Part shown: one piece after another, positions 24,786-33,416 of the stretch
How the letters are laid out: each line of letters starts with the position of its first letter
Numbering within the stretch: position 1 is the first letter of the stretch
Assembly: GCF_013155125.1 (NCBI RefSeq)
Contig: NZ_CP053564.1
Span: 6,393,501-6,457,500, forward strand
DNA: 64,000 nucleotides
DNA from: Pseudonocardia broussonetiae
Lineage (GTDB): Bacteria > Actinomycetota > Actinomycetes > Mycobacteriales > Pseudonocardiaceae
Reading direction: 5' to 3'
Notes under the pieces: model-generated
The model's input: only the letters and a program-made list of their open reading frames with translations
Database searches by the model: none
Told to the model about the DNA's origin: nothing
Program-made: the position numbers and the translations under genes

Positions 24786-26027
24786 ATGAGGGAGTGGACG
24801 GAACCGCCGCACATCGCGACGATGACCAAGGTCGCGGACTACCGGGAGATCGACGAGATCCTGCGGTCGAAGGACTTCCGCCAGGGGTCGCACACCGAGA
24901 GCCGTCCGCTGTTCGGGGGATCGCTGCTCCTGCTCGACGGCCCCGAGCACCGGGAGCGGCGCCGCCTCGAGAACCCGCTGTTCGACCGCGCCGCCCTGAT
25001 GTCCTACGACCACGAGGCGCTGGGTCCGGTCATCGACCAGGTGGTCGAGGAGTGCCGCGCGCTGGCCGACGGGGACGGCCGCGTGCACGCCGACCTGGTC
25101 CCGCTGGTGCGGACCATGCTGCACCGCATCTCCGCGGCCACCACCGGGATCGACGGCGTCGACACCCCCGAGCGGACCGAGCGCTTCCGCTTCTTCGTCG
25201 ACCGGCTGGGTGCGGCGGCCACCGTCGAGTGGTCGACCGAGGACCACGACGAGGTGCTCGCCGAGGGCCTGCGTCTGCGCGCGGAGTTCGTCGAGGAGTT
25301 CTTCGGGCCCTCGGAGGAGCGCCGCAAGGACCTCGTCGCGGGGTTCCGCGCCGGGCGCGTCACCCGTGAGGAGCTCCCGGTCGACCTGCTGACGCTGCTG
25401 CACCTGCACCGGGACGACGCCTGGGACGCCGAGCTCCCGCTGCGGGAGGCGACGCTGTTCCTCGTCGCTGCCACCCAGACGACGACGCACACGCTGCCGC
25501 ACGCGCTGCTGCACCTGCTGGACTGGGTGCGCGACCACCCCGGGGACCGGGCCCGGGCGACGGAGCCCGACTTCCTGCGCCGGGTGGTCGACGAGTCGCT
25601 GCGGCTGCACCAGCCGGCCCCGACGCTGCTGCGCTACGCGACGAGCGCGGTCACCCTCGCCTCCGGGCGCCGGATCGCCGAGGGCGAGCGGGTGGCCCTG
25701 CTGTTCACCCCGGCCAACCGGGACCCCGGGCTGTTCGGGTCCGACGCGGACGAGTTCGACCCGTACCGCGCGACGCCGCCGGGGATCCGGCCGTGGGGGC
25801 TGACGTTCGGCAGCGGACCCCACGTGTGCGTCGGGCGCCCGCTGGTGACCGGCCTCGCCAAGCGCGACGGCGAGCAGCCGACGGAGGGCACCATGCTGCG
25901 GATCCTGCGCGCGCTGCTGCGGGCCGGCGTGGAGCTCGACCCGGACCGGCCGCCGGTCCGGAACCCCTCGAGCACCCACGACAACTACTCGAGCATGCCC
26001 GTGGTCCTCACCGCGCTCGGGCGCTGA
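24786..26027 (+). CDS. Cytochrome P450-like protein, paralogue of the 6.3 kb gene
   Basis: 413 aa. The heme loop is FGSGPHVCVG (Cys near 348) and the K-helix ESLR. The I-helix reads VAATQTTTH: the D/E before the Thr is Gln, so the acid of the acid-alcohol pair is absent. It shares HRERRR in the C-helix region, VEWST-DH, the truncated N-terminus and an inserted loop after the Cys (GLAKRDGEQPTEGT) with the paralogue. ATG 24786 has GGAGGAGAA upstream. Divergent from the ferredoxin. The two proteins may be parts of one pathway, but no function can be stated. Confidence 0.85.
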   Translation: MREWTEPPHIATMTKVADYREIDEILRSKDFRQGSHTESRPLFGGSLLLLDGPEHRERRRLENPLFDRAALMSYDHEALGPVIDQVVEECRALADGDGRVHADLVPLVRTMLHRISAATTGIDGVDTPERTERFRFFVDRLGAAATVEWSTEDHDEVLAEGLRLRAEFVEEFFGPSEERRKDLVAGFRAGRVTREELPVDLLTLLHLHRDDAWDAELPLREATLFLVAATQTTTHTLPHALLHLLDWVRDHPGDRARATEPDFLRRVVDESLRLHQPAPTLLRYATSAVTLASGRRIAEGERVALLFTPANRDPGLFGSDADEFDPYRATPPGIRPWGLTFGSGPHVCVGRPLVTGLAKRDGEQPTEGTMLRILRALLRAGVELDPDRPPVRNPSSTHDNYSSMPVVLTALGR

Positions 26028-26036
26028 GGCCGCGCC

Positions 26037-26084
26037 GCCGCCCGCCCCGGCAGGGACCGGGCGGCGCAGCCCGTCAGGCGGGCT
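26037..26084. terminator. Two hairpins between convergent P450-like and CMD-like genes
   Basis: GCCGCCCG (26037-26044) pairs with CGGGCGGC (26058-26065). A second, AGCCCG-TCAGG-CGGGCT (26068-26084), holds the complement of the leftward gene's TGA stop in its loop. Both are T-tract-free. Confidence 0.5.
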
Positions 26085-26814
26085 CGCGGGACTCCAGGAT
26101 CCCCTGGGCCGCCGGCAGCCAGGACGCGACGCCGGCGAACGGCATCGCGGTGAGCGCGGCCTCCACCAGCTGCTCCTCGGTCGCCCCCGCGCTGCGGGCG
26201 CCCCGGGCGTGGATCGTCACGAACCGCGCCTGGTACTCCCCCGCGTTGACCGCGCACAGCAGCAGCTCCATGTCGCGCGGGGGCAGCGGCGTCTCGGCGA
26301 GCGCCGCCTCCCGCATGAGGAAGTAGCCCTCCAGCGCCGGTCCCGCCCGCTCGCCGAGCAGCTCGACGTAGTCCGGCACGAAGCCGAAGTACCTCTCGAA
26401 GTAGGCGTACGCGCCGGGCACGTCGGCGTCACCGGGCGCGCCCGGCTCCCCCTCCGGCGGACCGTAGGTCCGCTCGACGGCCTCGGCCAGCAGCCGGTGC
26501 GGCTCGACCCCGCGGGAGATCAGCAGCCCGACGACCGCACCCTCGGCGTGCTCGCGGGGCAGCCCGGCGGCGGCCGCCGCGGCGACGTGGTGCCCGACGA
26601 GGCCGGCGTCCCGCTTCACCGCGCAGACCGCGGCGGCGAACAGCAGCTTCGTGGCCCGGGGCAGGGCCCCGTCGGCGTCGAGAACGTCCCCGACCCGCGC
26701 GAGGCCCTCCACGAACTTGGCCGAGCGCCGCTCCAGGCCCGGCAGCCCGGACCCCTCGGGCAGCCACGCCGCCACCCGTCGACCGCCCGGGGTCACGACC
26801 TCGTCGACCTGCAC
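26074..26814 (-). CDS. Tandem-domain CMD-like protein without the CxxC pair
   Basis: 246 aa with two AhpD/CMD-like helical halves: about residues 25-105 (TKLLFAAAVCAVKRDAG, HH) and 125-230 (MELLLCAVNAGEYQARFVTIHARGA). Each half has one Cys but no CxxC, so a thiol peroxidase mechanism is unlikely; gamma-CMD-like decarboxylase or another role is possible. GTG 26814 is chosen since longer frames overlap the next gene; GAGAGGA lies about ten bases upstream. It is 67 bases after the enoyl-CoA hydratase in a leftward run. Confidence 0.75.
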   Translation of the reverse strand: MQVDEVVTPGGRRVAAWLPEGSGLPGLERRSAKFVEGLARVGDVLDADGALPRATKLLFAAAVCAVKRDAGLVGHHVAAAAAAGLPREHAEGAVVGLLISRGVEPHRLLAEAVERTYGPPEGEPGAPGDADVPGAYAYFERYFGFVPDYVELLGERAGPALEGYFLMREAALAETPLPPRDMELLLCAVNAGEYQARFVTIHARGARSAGATEEQLVEAALTAMPFAGVASWLPAAQGILESREPA

Positions 26815-26881
26815 TCCACCACGTCCTCTCGGCTCGCCCGGGGCCCTCGGTCCCGGGACGTCGGTCCTGCGCGCCGCCGGG

Positions 26882-27679
26882 TCAGCGGCCCTCCCAGCGC
26901 GGGGCGCGCTTCTCGGCGAACGCCCGCGCGCCCTCGCGGGCGTCCGCGGAGCGCCGCACCGGGTCCACCAGCGGCTCCTGCCGGGCGAACGCCTCGTCCT
27001 CGGACCACTGCGCGCTGCGGTGGACGACCTCCTTGGAGACCCGCACCGCCAGCGGCGCGTTCCGCGCGATCTCCGCGGCCAGCTCCAGCGCGGCGGCACG
27101 GGCCGTCCCGTCCGGCACCACGCGGTTGACCAGGCCCAGCTCGGCGCACCGGGCCGCGGTCAGCGCCGCGCCGGTGAGCGCGGCCTCCATCGCGAGGTTG
27201 CGCGGGAGCCGCCGGGGCAGCCGGATGAGGCCGCCGCCCGACGCCGTGAGCCCGCGGCGGACCTCGGGCAGGCCGAAGGTGGCGCCCGCCGCGGCGACCA
27301 CGAGGTCGCAGGCGAGCACGATCTCGAACCCGCCGCCCAGCGCGGCCCCCTCGACGGCCGCGATCACCGGCTTCGACGGCGGCCGGGCGACGATCCCGAA
27401 GCCCCCGCGGCCCTCGACCACCGGCCGCTCCCCGGTCTCGGCGAACGCCTTGAGGTCCATCCCGGCCGAGAAGACGCTCCCGGTCCCGCACAGCACCGCG
27501 ACCCGCAGGGCGGGGTCGGAGTCGAGCTCGTCGAGGGCGTCGCTGATGGCCCGCGCGGTCGGGAGGTCGATGGCGTTCCGCCGGGCGGGGCGGTCGATCG
27601 TCAGCACCGCGACGCCGTCCCGGTGCTCGACGCGCAGGCCCTCCTCCGTCCCCGTCCGCCGGTCCGCGGTGCTGGTCAT
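26882..27679 (-). CDS. Enoyl-CoA hydratase/isomerase
   Basis: 265 aa crotonase. FSAGMDLKAFAE and EGAALGGGFEIVLACDL form the oxyanion hole, and GLPEVRRGLTASGGGLIRLPR is the trimer-core segment. In crotonase hydratases two Glu are catalytic; here PEVRRG supplies the first of the two positions, while the second aligns to a Gly/Ser region (ASGGG), so isomerase or other crotonase chemistry is possible. ATG 27679 overlaps the TGA of the upstream SDR (ATGA). With the SDR and thiolase it forms a beta-oxidation-like leftward operon. Confidence 0.88.
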   Translation of the reverse strand: MTSTADRRTGTEEGLRVEHRDGVAVLTIDRPARRNAIDLPTARAISDALDELDSDPALRVAVLCGTGSVFSAGMDLKAFAETGERPVVEGRGGFGIVARPPSKPVIAAVEGAALGGGFEIVLACDLVVAAAGATFGLPEVRRGLTASGGGLIRLPRRLPRNLAMEAALTGAALTAARCAELGLVNRVVPDGTARAAALELAAEIARNAPLAVRVSKEVVHRSAQWSEDEAFARQEPLVDPVRRSADAREGARAFAEKRAPRWEGR

Positions 27680-28440
27680 CGCGGGGCCATCCGGATGGCC
27701 CCGTCGAGCCGGATGGTCTCGCCGTTGATCATGGGGTTCTCCAGGACGTGCACGGCCAGCGCACCGAACTCGTCGGGCACCCCGAGCCGCTTGGGGTGCG
27801 GCACCATCTCGCCGAGCGAGTCGCGCACCTCCTGGGGCAGCCGGCCCAGCAGCGGCGTGTCGAAGATCCCGGGCGCGATGGTGGCCACGCGGATGAGGTG
27901 GGTGGCGAGGTCCCGCGCGGCCACGAGGGTCATGCCCACGACGCCGGCCTTCGACGAGGCGTAGGGGATCTGACCGACCTGGCCCTCCCACGCCGCCACC
28001 GACGCGGTGAGGACGACGGCCCCGCGCTCGCCGTCGACCGGCTCGGTGGTCGCGATGCGCGAGGCCGCCAGCCGCAGGACGTTGAACGACCCGACGAGGT
28101 TCAGCTGCACGATCGCGGCGTAGTCCTCCAGCGAGCCGGGGCTGCCGTCCTTGCGCAGCACGCGCATCGCGTGCCCGCGGCCCGCGCAGTGGACGACGGC
28201 CCGCAGCGGGCCCCGCTCCTGCGCGGCGTCGAGCGCCGGGACCACCCCGTCCTCGGTGGTGACGTCCCCGGCGACGAAGGACGCCGTGCCCCCGAGCTCC
28301 GCGGCCGCCTCGGCGCCCCGCGACCCGGGCAGGTCCAGCAGGACGACGTGCGCGCCGCCCTTCGCCAGCCGGTGCGCCGTCGCCAGGCCCAGCCCGGACG
28401 CGCCGCCGGTGACGACGGCCGAGATCCCTGCGATGTCCAC
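27676..28440 (-). CDS. SDR, 3-hydroxyacyl-CoA dehydrogenase type 2-like
   Basis: 254 aa. TGGASGLGLATAHRLA, an Asp after beta-2 (LLDLPG), HCAGRG at beta-4, YASSK, and APGIFDTPLL followed by PKRLGVPDEFGALAVH are the signature of HSD10-like 3-hydroxyacyl-CoA dehydrogenases. It would oxidise a 3-hydroxyacyl-CoA with NAD between the hydratase and the thiolase steps, matching its neighbours. GTG 28440 has GGGAGGAA six bases upstream. Confidence 0.9.
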   Translation of the reverse strand: MDIAGISAVVTGGASGLGLATAHRLAKGGAHVVLLDLPGSRGAEAAAELGGTASFVAGDVTTEDGVVPALDAAQERGPLRAVVHCAGRGHAMRVLRKDGSPGSLEDYAAIVQLNLVGSFNVLRLAASRIATTEPVDGERGAVVLTASVAAWEGQVGQIPYASSKAGVVGMTLVAARDLATHLIRVATIAPGIFDTPLLGRLPQEVRDSLGEMVPHPKRLGVPDEFGALAVHVLENPMINGETIRLDGAIRMAPR

Positions 28441-28510
28441 GTGGTTCCTCCCGTGGTGCGGAACGACGGCGTTCCGCTTCCGGCCGGCCGTCGAGGTGTC
28501 GGAGAAGGGG

Positions 28511-29692
28511 TCAGAGCCGCTCGACGATCGTCGCGTTCGCCATGCCGCCCGCCTCGCACATGGTCTGCAGCCCGTAGCGCCCGCCCGTGCTCTCGAGCGA
28601 GGCGAGCATCGTCGTCATCAGGCGGGCGCCGGACGCCCCCAGCGGGTGCCCGAGGGCGATCGCCCCGCCGCGCGGGTTCAGCCGGGCGGGGTCCGCGTCG
28701 AGCTCGGCCTGCCAGGCGAGCGGGACGGAGGCGAACGCCTCGTTGACCTCGTAGTGGGCGATCTCGTCGAGGCGCAGCCCGCTGCGCGCGAGCACCCGGC
28801 GGGTGGCCGGGATGGGTGCGGTGAGCATGAGCAGCGGGTCGTCGCCGACCACCGAGAACCCGGCGAACCGGGCGCGCGGGCGCAGGCCCAGCCGCTCGGC
28901 GGCGGCGGGGGCGGCCAGCAGGAGCGCCGCCGCGCCGTCGGTGATCTGCGAGGAGTTGCCCGCGGTGACCGACCAGGAGATCTGCGGGAACCGGCGGGCC
29001 GCGTCGTCGTCGGCGAACGCGGGCGCGAGCCCGCCGAGCCGTTCGACGGTGGTGCCGCGCCGGATCGTCTCGTCCGCGTCGACGACCGCGCCGTCGGGCG
29101 TGGTGACCGGCACGATCTCCGCGGCGGACCGGCCGGTGTCGGCGGCCTCGGCCGCGAGCGCGTGGGAGCGCGCGGCGTACTCGTCCTGCTGCTCGCGCGT
29201 GAGCTTCCACCGGGCGGCCACCAGCTCGGCGGACACGCCCTGCGACACCAGGCCGGGCTCGTAGCGCCGCCGGACGCCGGGACCGTGGGGGTCGGCACCC
29301 AGGCGGGCCGACCCCATCGGGACGCGGCTCATCGACTCGACCCCGCACACGACGACCAGGTCGTAGGCGCCGGACATGATCCCCTGGGCGCCGAAGTGCA
29401 CGGCCTGCTGGCTCGAGCCGCACTTGCGCTCGACGGTCACGGCCGGCACGTGCTCGGGCAGACCCGCGGCCAGCCAGGCCATCCGCCCGACGCCGCCCGA
29501 CTGCTCCCCCGCCTGGCTCACGCAGCCGGTGATGACGTCGTCGACCGCGCCCGGGTCCACGCCGGTGCGCTCCAGCAGCGCCGACACGGTCTGCGCCAGC
29601 AGCTCGACCGCGTGCACCGAGGAGAGGGCGCCGCCCGCCCGGCCCCGGCCCATCGGTGACCGGACCGCATCGATGATCAGCGCGTCGTCCAC
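28511..29692 (-). CDS. Thiolase (acetyl-CoA acyltransferase)
   Basis: 393 aa degradative/biosynthetic thiolase. The nucleophile is in ERKCGSSQQA, the NEAF motif and ALGHPLGASGARL provide the oxyanion site and His, and QTMCEAGGMANA the C-terminal acid/base Cys. It cleaves a 3-ketoacyl-CoA with CoA. GTG 29692 is preferred to the in-frame GTG 29698 because GGGGG lies seven bases upstream rather than one. It heads the leftward operon thiolase-SDR-hydratase-CMD and is divergent from a SnoaL-like gene. Confidence 0.93.
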   Translation of the reverse strand: MDDALIIDAVRSPMGRGRAGGALSSVHAVELLAQTVSALLERTGVDPGAVDDVITGCVSQAGEQSGGVGRMAWLAAGLPEHVPAVTVERKCGSSQQAVHFGAQGIMSGAYDLVVVCGVESMSRVPMGSARLGADPHGPGVRRRYEPGLVSQGVSAELVAARWKLTREQQDEYAARSHALAAEAADTGRSAAEIVPVTTPDGAVVDADETIRRGTTVERLGGLAPAFADDDAARRFPQISWSVTAGNSSQITDGAAALLLAAPAAAERLGLRPRARFAGFSVVGDDPLLMLTAPIPATRRVLARSGLRLDEIAHYEVNEAFASVPLAWQAELDADPARLNPRGGAIALGHPLGASGARLMTTMLASLESTGGRYGLQTMCEAGGMANATIVERL

Positions 29693-29743
29693 GTCCACTC
29701 CCCCGGATCCCTGGTGCGGCGCCCGTCTGCTTCCCCGCCTTCA

Positions 29744-29762
29744 AGGATTATTATATATATGG
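29744..29762. promoter_or_regulatory. AT-rich divergent promoter core
   Basis: Fourteen consecutive A/T bases (29747-29760) lie in a region that is otherwise over 70 percent G+C, between the thiolase and SnoaL-like starts. They probably hold the -10 boxes of one or both genes; I see no clear -35. Confidence 0.35.
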
Positions 29763-29813
29763 ATCGAGTGCGCCTCCGTCTGTTGTGGCGCCCCTGCGAG
29801 GAACGGAGTCCCG

Positions 29814-30374
29814 ATGCCCCCCACCGACGGCGACCTGGCGCGGCGGATCGCACTGCTGGAGGACCGAGCCGAGCTCCACGAGCTCGTGGCCGTGTACGGC
29901 CGGCTCATCGACGACCGCGACGTCGAGGGGATCGGGGCGATCTACACGGCCGACGCGGTGTTCGACAGCACGGCCGGACCGGTCTCGGGCCGCGACGCCG
30001 TGCTCGACTACTACCGGGGCCAGCTCGACCGCTACGGGATGACCTACCACTACCCGCACAGCCACACCATCGAGTTCACCGGGCCCGACACCGCCACCGG
30101 CGTGGTGTCCGCGCACGCCGAGCTGGCCATCGGCGACACCCCGTTCGTCGTGGCGCTGCGCTACCTGGACTCCTACCGCCGCGAGGACGGGCGGTGGAGG
30201 TTCCACGAGCGCCGGGCCCTGCAGCTCTACGCCGCGCCGCTGGCCGAGCTGCCCGCCGTCCTGCAGACCACCCTGCGCAAGCGGTGGCCCGGCACCGAGC
30301 CCGCCCCGGCCGACCTGCCCGAGCCCCTGCCGAGCTGGCGGGCGTACGCGGCGACGCGGGGCTCCGCCGGCTGA
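29814..30374 (+). CDS. SnoaL-like / NTF2-fold protein
   Basis: 186 aa of the same family as the product at 13.8 kb. It opens with LLEDRAELHELVAVYGRLIDDRD and continues with an internal YTADAVFDST strand; LDSYRREDGRWRFHERRA closes the domain. His-rich YHYPHSHTIEF lines the cavity. It could be an isomerase, cyclase or dehydratase. ATG 29814 has a GAGGAACGGAG leader upstream. It ends 11 bases before the convergent EthD-like gene. Confidence 0.82.
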   Translation: MPPTDGDLARRIALLEDRAELHELVAVYGRLIDDRDVEGIGAIYTADAVFDSTAGPVSGRDAVLDYYRGQLDRYGMTYHYPHSHTIEFTGPDTATGVVSAHAELAIGDTPFVVALRYLDSYRREDGRWRFHERRALQLYAAPLAELPAVLQTTLRKRWPGTEPAPADLPEPLPSWRAYAATRGSAG

Positions 30375-30385
30375 CCCCCGCCACG

Positions 30386-31015
30386 TCAGAGGACGACGTG
30401 CACCGCGGCGACCAGGTGCTCGGTGCCGCGGACCACCCCGGCCAGCGCCCGGCGGTCGCGCTCCGCGGCCGCCGAGCGCAGGTGCGCGACGGCCGCGCCG
30501 GCGTCGTCGAACCAGAGCGACTCCACGGCGTCGAACGCGTCGCCGGACGCGTCCGGGACCCGGGCGAACGCCTCGCGGCCGACCGCGTCGCCACCCCGGC
30601 CGGGCGCGGTCAGCACGGCCGCCACGTCGGCGGGCCCGCAGCGGGGCGCCGCCCGCAGGAACACCAGCAGCCGCACGCCGGCGGGGTCCGTCCGGCCGTC
30701 GGCCACGACGCGCTCGGTCAGCAGGTGCCCGCCGACGGAGCGGTCGACGAAGCGCCGCTCGTCGGCGCGCCCGTCGGTCAGGTAGGTCGGGTGGGCGAAG
30801 ACCGCGTCGAACGCCGCGACGTCGGGCGCGTCCAGCTGGGAGCAGGCGTCGAAGCCCGGCCACGGCAGCGGCGCGGCGAGGGCGTGGTTCTGCCAGTACC
30901 GCACCAGGCCGGGCAGCCCGCCGATGATCGGGCCGTGGCGCTCCCTCCAGTGCCGCTGGAACCGCTCGACCGTCCAGCCCTCCCGGCGCGGCGCGAGGCC
31001 GAAGCGCGTGATCAC
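30386..31015 (-). CDS. EthD-domain protein
   Basis: 209 aa, long enough for two ferredoxin-like alpha+beta halves. The first carries the EthD pattern RFQRHWRERHGPIIGGLPGL with Y-WQNH. The second, from about residue 115, ends with FDAVESLWFDDAGAAVAHLR. EthD proteins accompany P450 systems for ether degradation and also serve in dimeric ring cleavage or cyclase steps. GTG 31015 overlaps what should be the stop of the upstream VOC gene. No good SD, so translation is probably coupled. Confidence 0.8.
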   Translation of the reverse strand: MITRFGLAPRREGWTVERFQRHWRERHGPIIGGLPGLVRYWQNHALAAPLPWPGFDACSQLDAPDVAAFDAVFAHPTYLTDGRADERRFVDRSVGGHLLTERVVADGRTDPAGVRLLVFLRAAPRCGPADVAAVLTAPGRGGDAVGREAFARVPDASGDAFDAVESLWFDDAGAAVAHLRSAAAERDRRALAGVVRGTEHLVAAVHVVL

Positions 31016-31514
31016 CGGTCGGGCCCGGCGTCGCGGCGGGCGGGAGCTGGACCAGCTCGACCCGCACCCCGTCCGGGTCCTGCACGTACACGACGCGCCC
31101 GCCCCGCATCGGACCGGCGGGTGGGGCGACCACGTGCGACGAGACCGTCCGGACCCCCCGCGCCACGAGCGCGGCGTGCACGGCGTCGAGGTCCTCCACG
31201 ACGTAGCAGGTGTGGGCCGTGCCGGGGTTGGCGGTGGCGGTGTCGACCGCCCGCCGCTCGACGCCGCGGTACTCGGTGAGCTCGAGCAGCACCGCGGACG
31301 ACGGGGGCCGCAGGTGCGCCACCTCCACCACGGCGCCGGGGTGGCCCGTGATCGCGCCGACGGAGGGGTCGTCGCGGGTGGTGCGCAGGACCTCCTCGAA
31401 GCCGAGGAGGTCGCGGTAGAACGCCAGCGACCGCTCCAGGTCGGCCACCTGGACCCCCACGTGGTGCATGCCGACGACCGGCACCACGCCGCTCGCAGCC
31501 CGGTTCTCCGTCAT
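31012..31514 (-). CDS. VOC/glyoxalase-family protein, 3' end frameshifted
   Basis: About 167 aa. MHHVGVQVADLERSLAFYRDLLGFEEV opens a vicinal-oxygen-chelate domain that ends in VVYVQDPDGVRVELVQLPP. The metal-ligand pattern H...E is visible at MHHVG and VRVELVQ. In the frame of ATG 31514 no stop follows: the frame runs on antisense to the EthD and SnoaL genes to about 29751. A single-base shift near 31035-31045 (CCCGCCCGCCGCG) would give VELVQLPPARRDAGPDR and a TGA at 31012-31014 in a GTGA overlap with the EthD start, like other junctions here. I therefore place the natural end at 31012 and suspect an indel or sequencing error. Weak SD (GGTGATG). Confidence 0.6.
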
Positions 31515-31705
31515 ATCATCACCATAGATTACGGGGAGCCTGCCCGTCCGCGTCGAGCGGCGTCCCACCCCACCGCCCTCCCCCACTACCCGCGCGGGTG
31601 GGTCGCCCGGCCCGCACTCCCCCCACGGTGACCCCTGACACAGACGTCACGGACGGACCGGCTGCAGGAGCCGGCGTCCGGGCGCCGGGAACGGGGAGCG
31701 GGACG

Positions 31706-33358
31706 ATGACGTCGGACACCGGAACAGGCACCGACACGACCGGCCGGGGCGCGAGCGGCCCGGTCACCGAGGAGCTCGACGCGGTGGTGCTGGGGGCCGG
31801 CGTCGCCGGGCTCTACCAGCTGCACCAGCTGCGGCAGCAGGGCCTGCGCGTGAAGGCGTTCGACGCCGCGGGCGACGTGGGCGGGACGTGGTGGTGGAAC
31901 CGCTACCCGGGCGCCCGGTTCGACTCCGAGGGCTACATCTACCAGTACCTGTTCGACGAGGAGCTCTACAAGGACTGGAGCTGGAGCCAGAAGTTCCCGG
32001 CGCAGCCCGAGATCGAGCAGTGGCTGCACTACGTCGCCGACCGGCTCGACCTCCGCCGCGACATCCGGTTCGGCACGCGGATCACCGCCGCCCACTACGA
32101 CGAGGAACGCGGTCGGTGGACCGTGCACACCGACCGCGGCGACGTCGTCGACACGCAGTTCTTCGTCTCCTGCGCCGGCATGCTCTCGGCGCCGCTGAAG
32201 AACATCGAGGGCACCGACTCCTTCGCCGGTGAGCTGGTGTTCAGCTCCTCCTACCCGGCGGCGGGGCTGGACCTGGCGGGCAAGCGCGTCGGCGTGGTCG
32301 GCGTCGGCGCGACCGGCATCCAGATCATCCAGACCATCGCCCCCGAGGTCGGGCACCTGACCGTCTTCGCCCGCGGACCGCAGTACGTGCTGCCGATGAA
32401 GAACCCGACGTACACGCCCGAGGACCAGGACCGGTACAAGAGCCGGTTCGAGGAGCTGCGCGCGACGATCCCGCACACGTTCACCGGGTTCGAGTACGAC
32501 TTCGAGCACGCCTGGGCGGACTGCACGCCGCAGCAGCGCCTGGACATCCTGGAGGACATCTACCAGGACGGGTCGCTCAAGCTGTGGCTGGCCGGGTTCG
32601 GCGAGATCTTCTTCACCGAGGAGGTCAGCGAGGCCGTCTCGGAGTTCGTCCGCGGCAAGATGCGCGACCGCCTGCGCGACCCGCACCTCATCGACACCCT
32701 GGTGCCGACCGACTACGGGTTCGGCACGCACCGGGTACCGCTGGAGAACGGCTACCTGGAGGTCTACCACCGGGAGAACGTCGACCTGCTCAACGTGCGG
32801 GACAACCCGATCGCGCAGATCCGGCCGGAGGGCGTCGAGCTCTCCGACGGCACGGTCGTCGAGCTCGACGTGATCATCCTGGCCACCGGCTTCGACGCCG
32901 GCACCGGCGCGCTCACCCGGATCGACGTCCGCGGCCGCGACGGGCGCTCGCTGGCCGACGACTGGGGCCGCGACATCCGCACCACCATGGGCCTCGCCAA
33001 GCACGGCTACCCGAACCTGCTCACGACCGCGGTCCCGCTCGCGCCCTCCGCGGCGCTGTGCAACATGACCACCTGCCTGCAGCAGCAGACCGAGTGGATC
33101 TCCGGGGCGATCCGGGACCTGGCGGCCGAGGGCAAGACGGTGATCGAGCCGACCGCCGAGGGCGAGGACGCCTGGGTCGACCACCACGAGGAGCTGGTCA
33201 ACGCCACCCTCGTGCCGAAGACGACGTCCTGGTACCTCGGCTCGAACGTGCCGGGCAAGCCGCGCCGCCTGCTGTCCTACATCGGCGGCGTCGGCACGTA
33301 CCGGCAGAAGTGCGACGAGGAAGCGGCCAACGGCTACCCCACCTTCACCCGGCGCTGA
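31706..33358 (+). CDS. Baeyer-Villiger-type flavoprotein monooxygenase with altered fingerprint
   Basis: 550 aa class B flavin monooxygenase of the cyclohexanone monooxygenase type. It has VVLGAGVAGLYQL for FAD, GGTWWWNRYPGARFD (the family's second motif) and GVVGVGATGIQ for NADPH. The FxGxxxHxxxW fingerprint reads FAGELVFSSSYP, with His replaced by Phe and Trp by Tyr. It would oxidise a cyclic ketone to a lactone, which the next gene's esterase could hydrolyse, if the altered motif permits. ATG 31706 has GGGGAG upstream; longer frames begin inside the divergent promoter region. Confidence 0.9.
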   Translation: MTSDTGTGTDTTGRGASGPVTEELDAVVLGAGVAGLYQLHQLRQQGLRVKAFDAAGDVGGTWWWNRYPGARFDSEGYIYQYLFDEELYKDWSWSQKFPAQPEIEQWLHYVADRLDLRRDIRFGTRITAAHYDEERGRWTVHTDRGDVVDTQFFVSCAGMLSAPLKNIEGTDSFAGELVFSSSYPAAGLDLAGKRVGVVGVGATGIQIIQTIAPEVGHLTVFARGPQYVLPMKNPTYTPEDQDRYKSRFEELRATIPHTFTGFEYDFEHAWADCTPQQRLDILEDIYQDGSLKLWLAGFGEIFFTEEVSEAVSEFVRGKMRDRLRDPHLIDTLVPTDYGFGTHRVPLENGYLEVYHRENVDLLNVRDNPIAQIRPEGVELSDGTVVELDVIILATGFDAGTGALTRIDVRGRDGRSLADDWGRDIRTTMGLAKHGYPNLLTTAVPLAPSAALCNMTTCLQQQTEWISGAIRDLAAEGKTVIEPTAEGEDAWVDHHEELVNATLVPKTTSWYLGSNVPGKPRRLLSYIGGVGTYRQKCDEEAANGYPTFTRR

Positions 33359-33416
33359 CCGCATCACTCCACCGACCACCCCACCCGACCACCTCACCCG
33401 ACCCCGGAGGTCGAGC

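Noticed and set aside
29751..31012. Read-through extension of the VOC frame to a 611-residue protein
   Set aside because: Beyond the VOC domain it is the out-of-frame or antisense image of the EthD and SnoaL-like genes, with no domain of its own.
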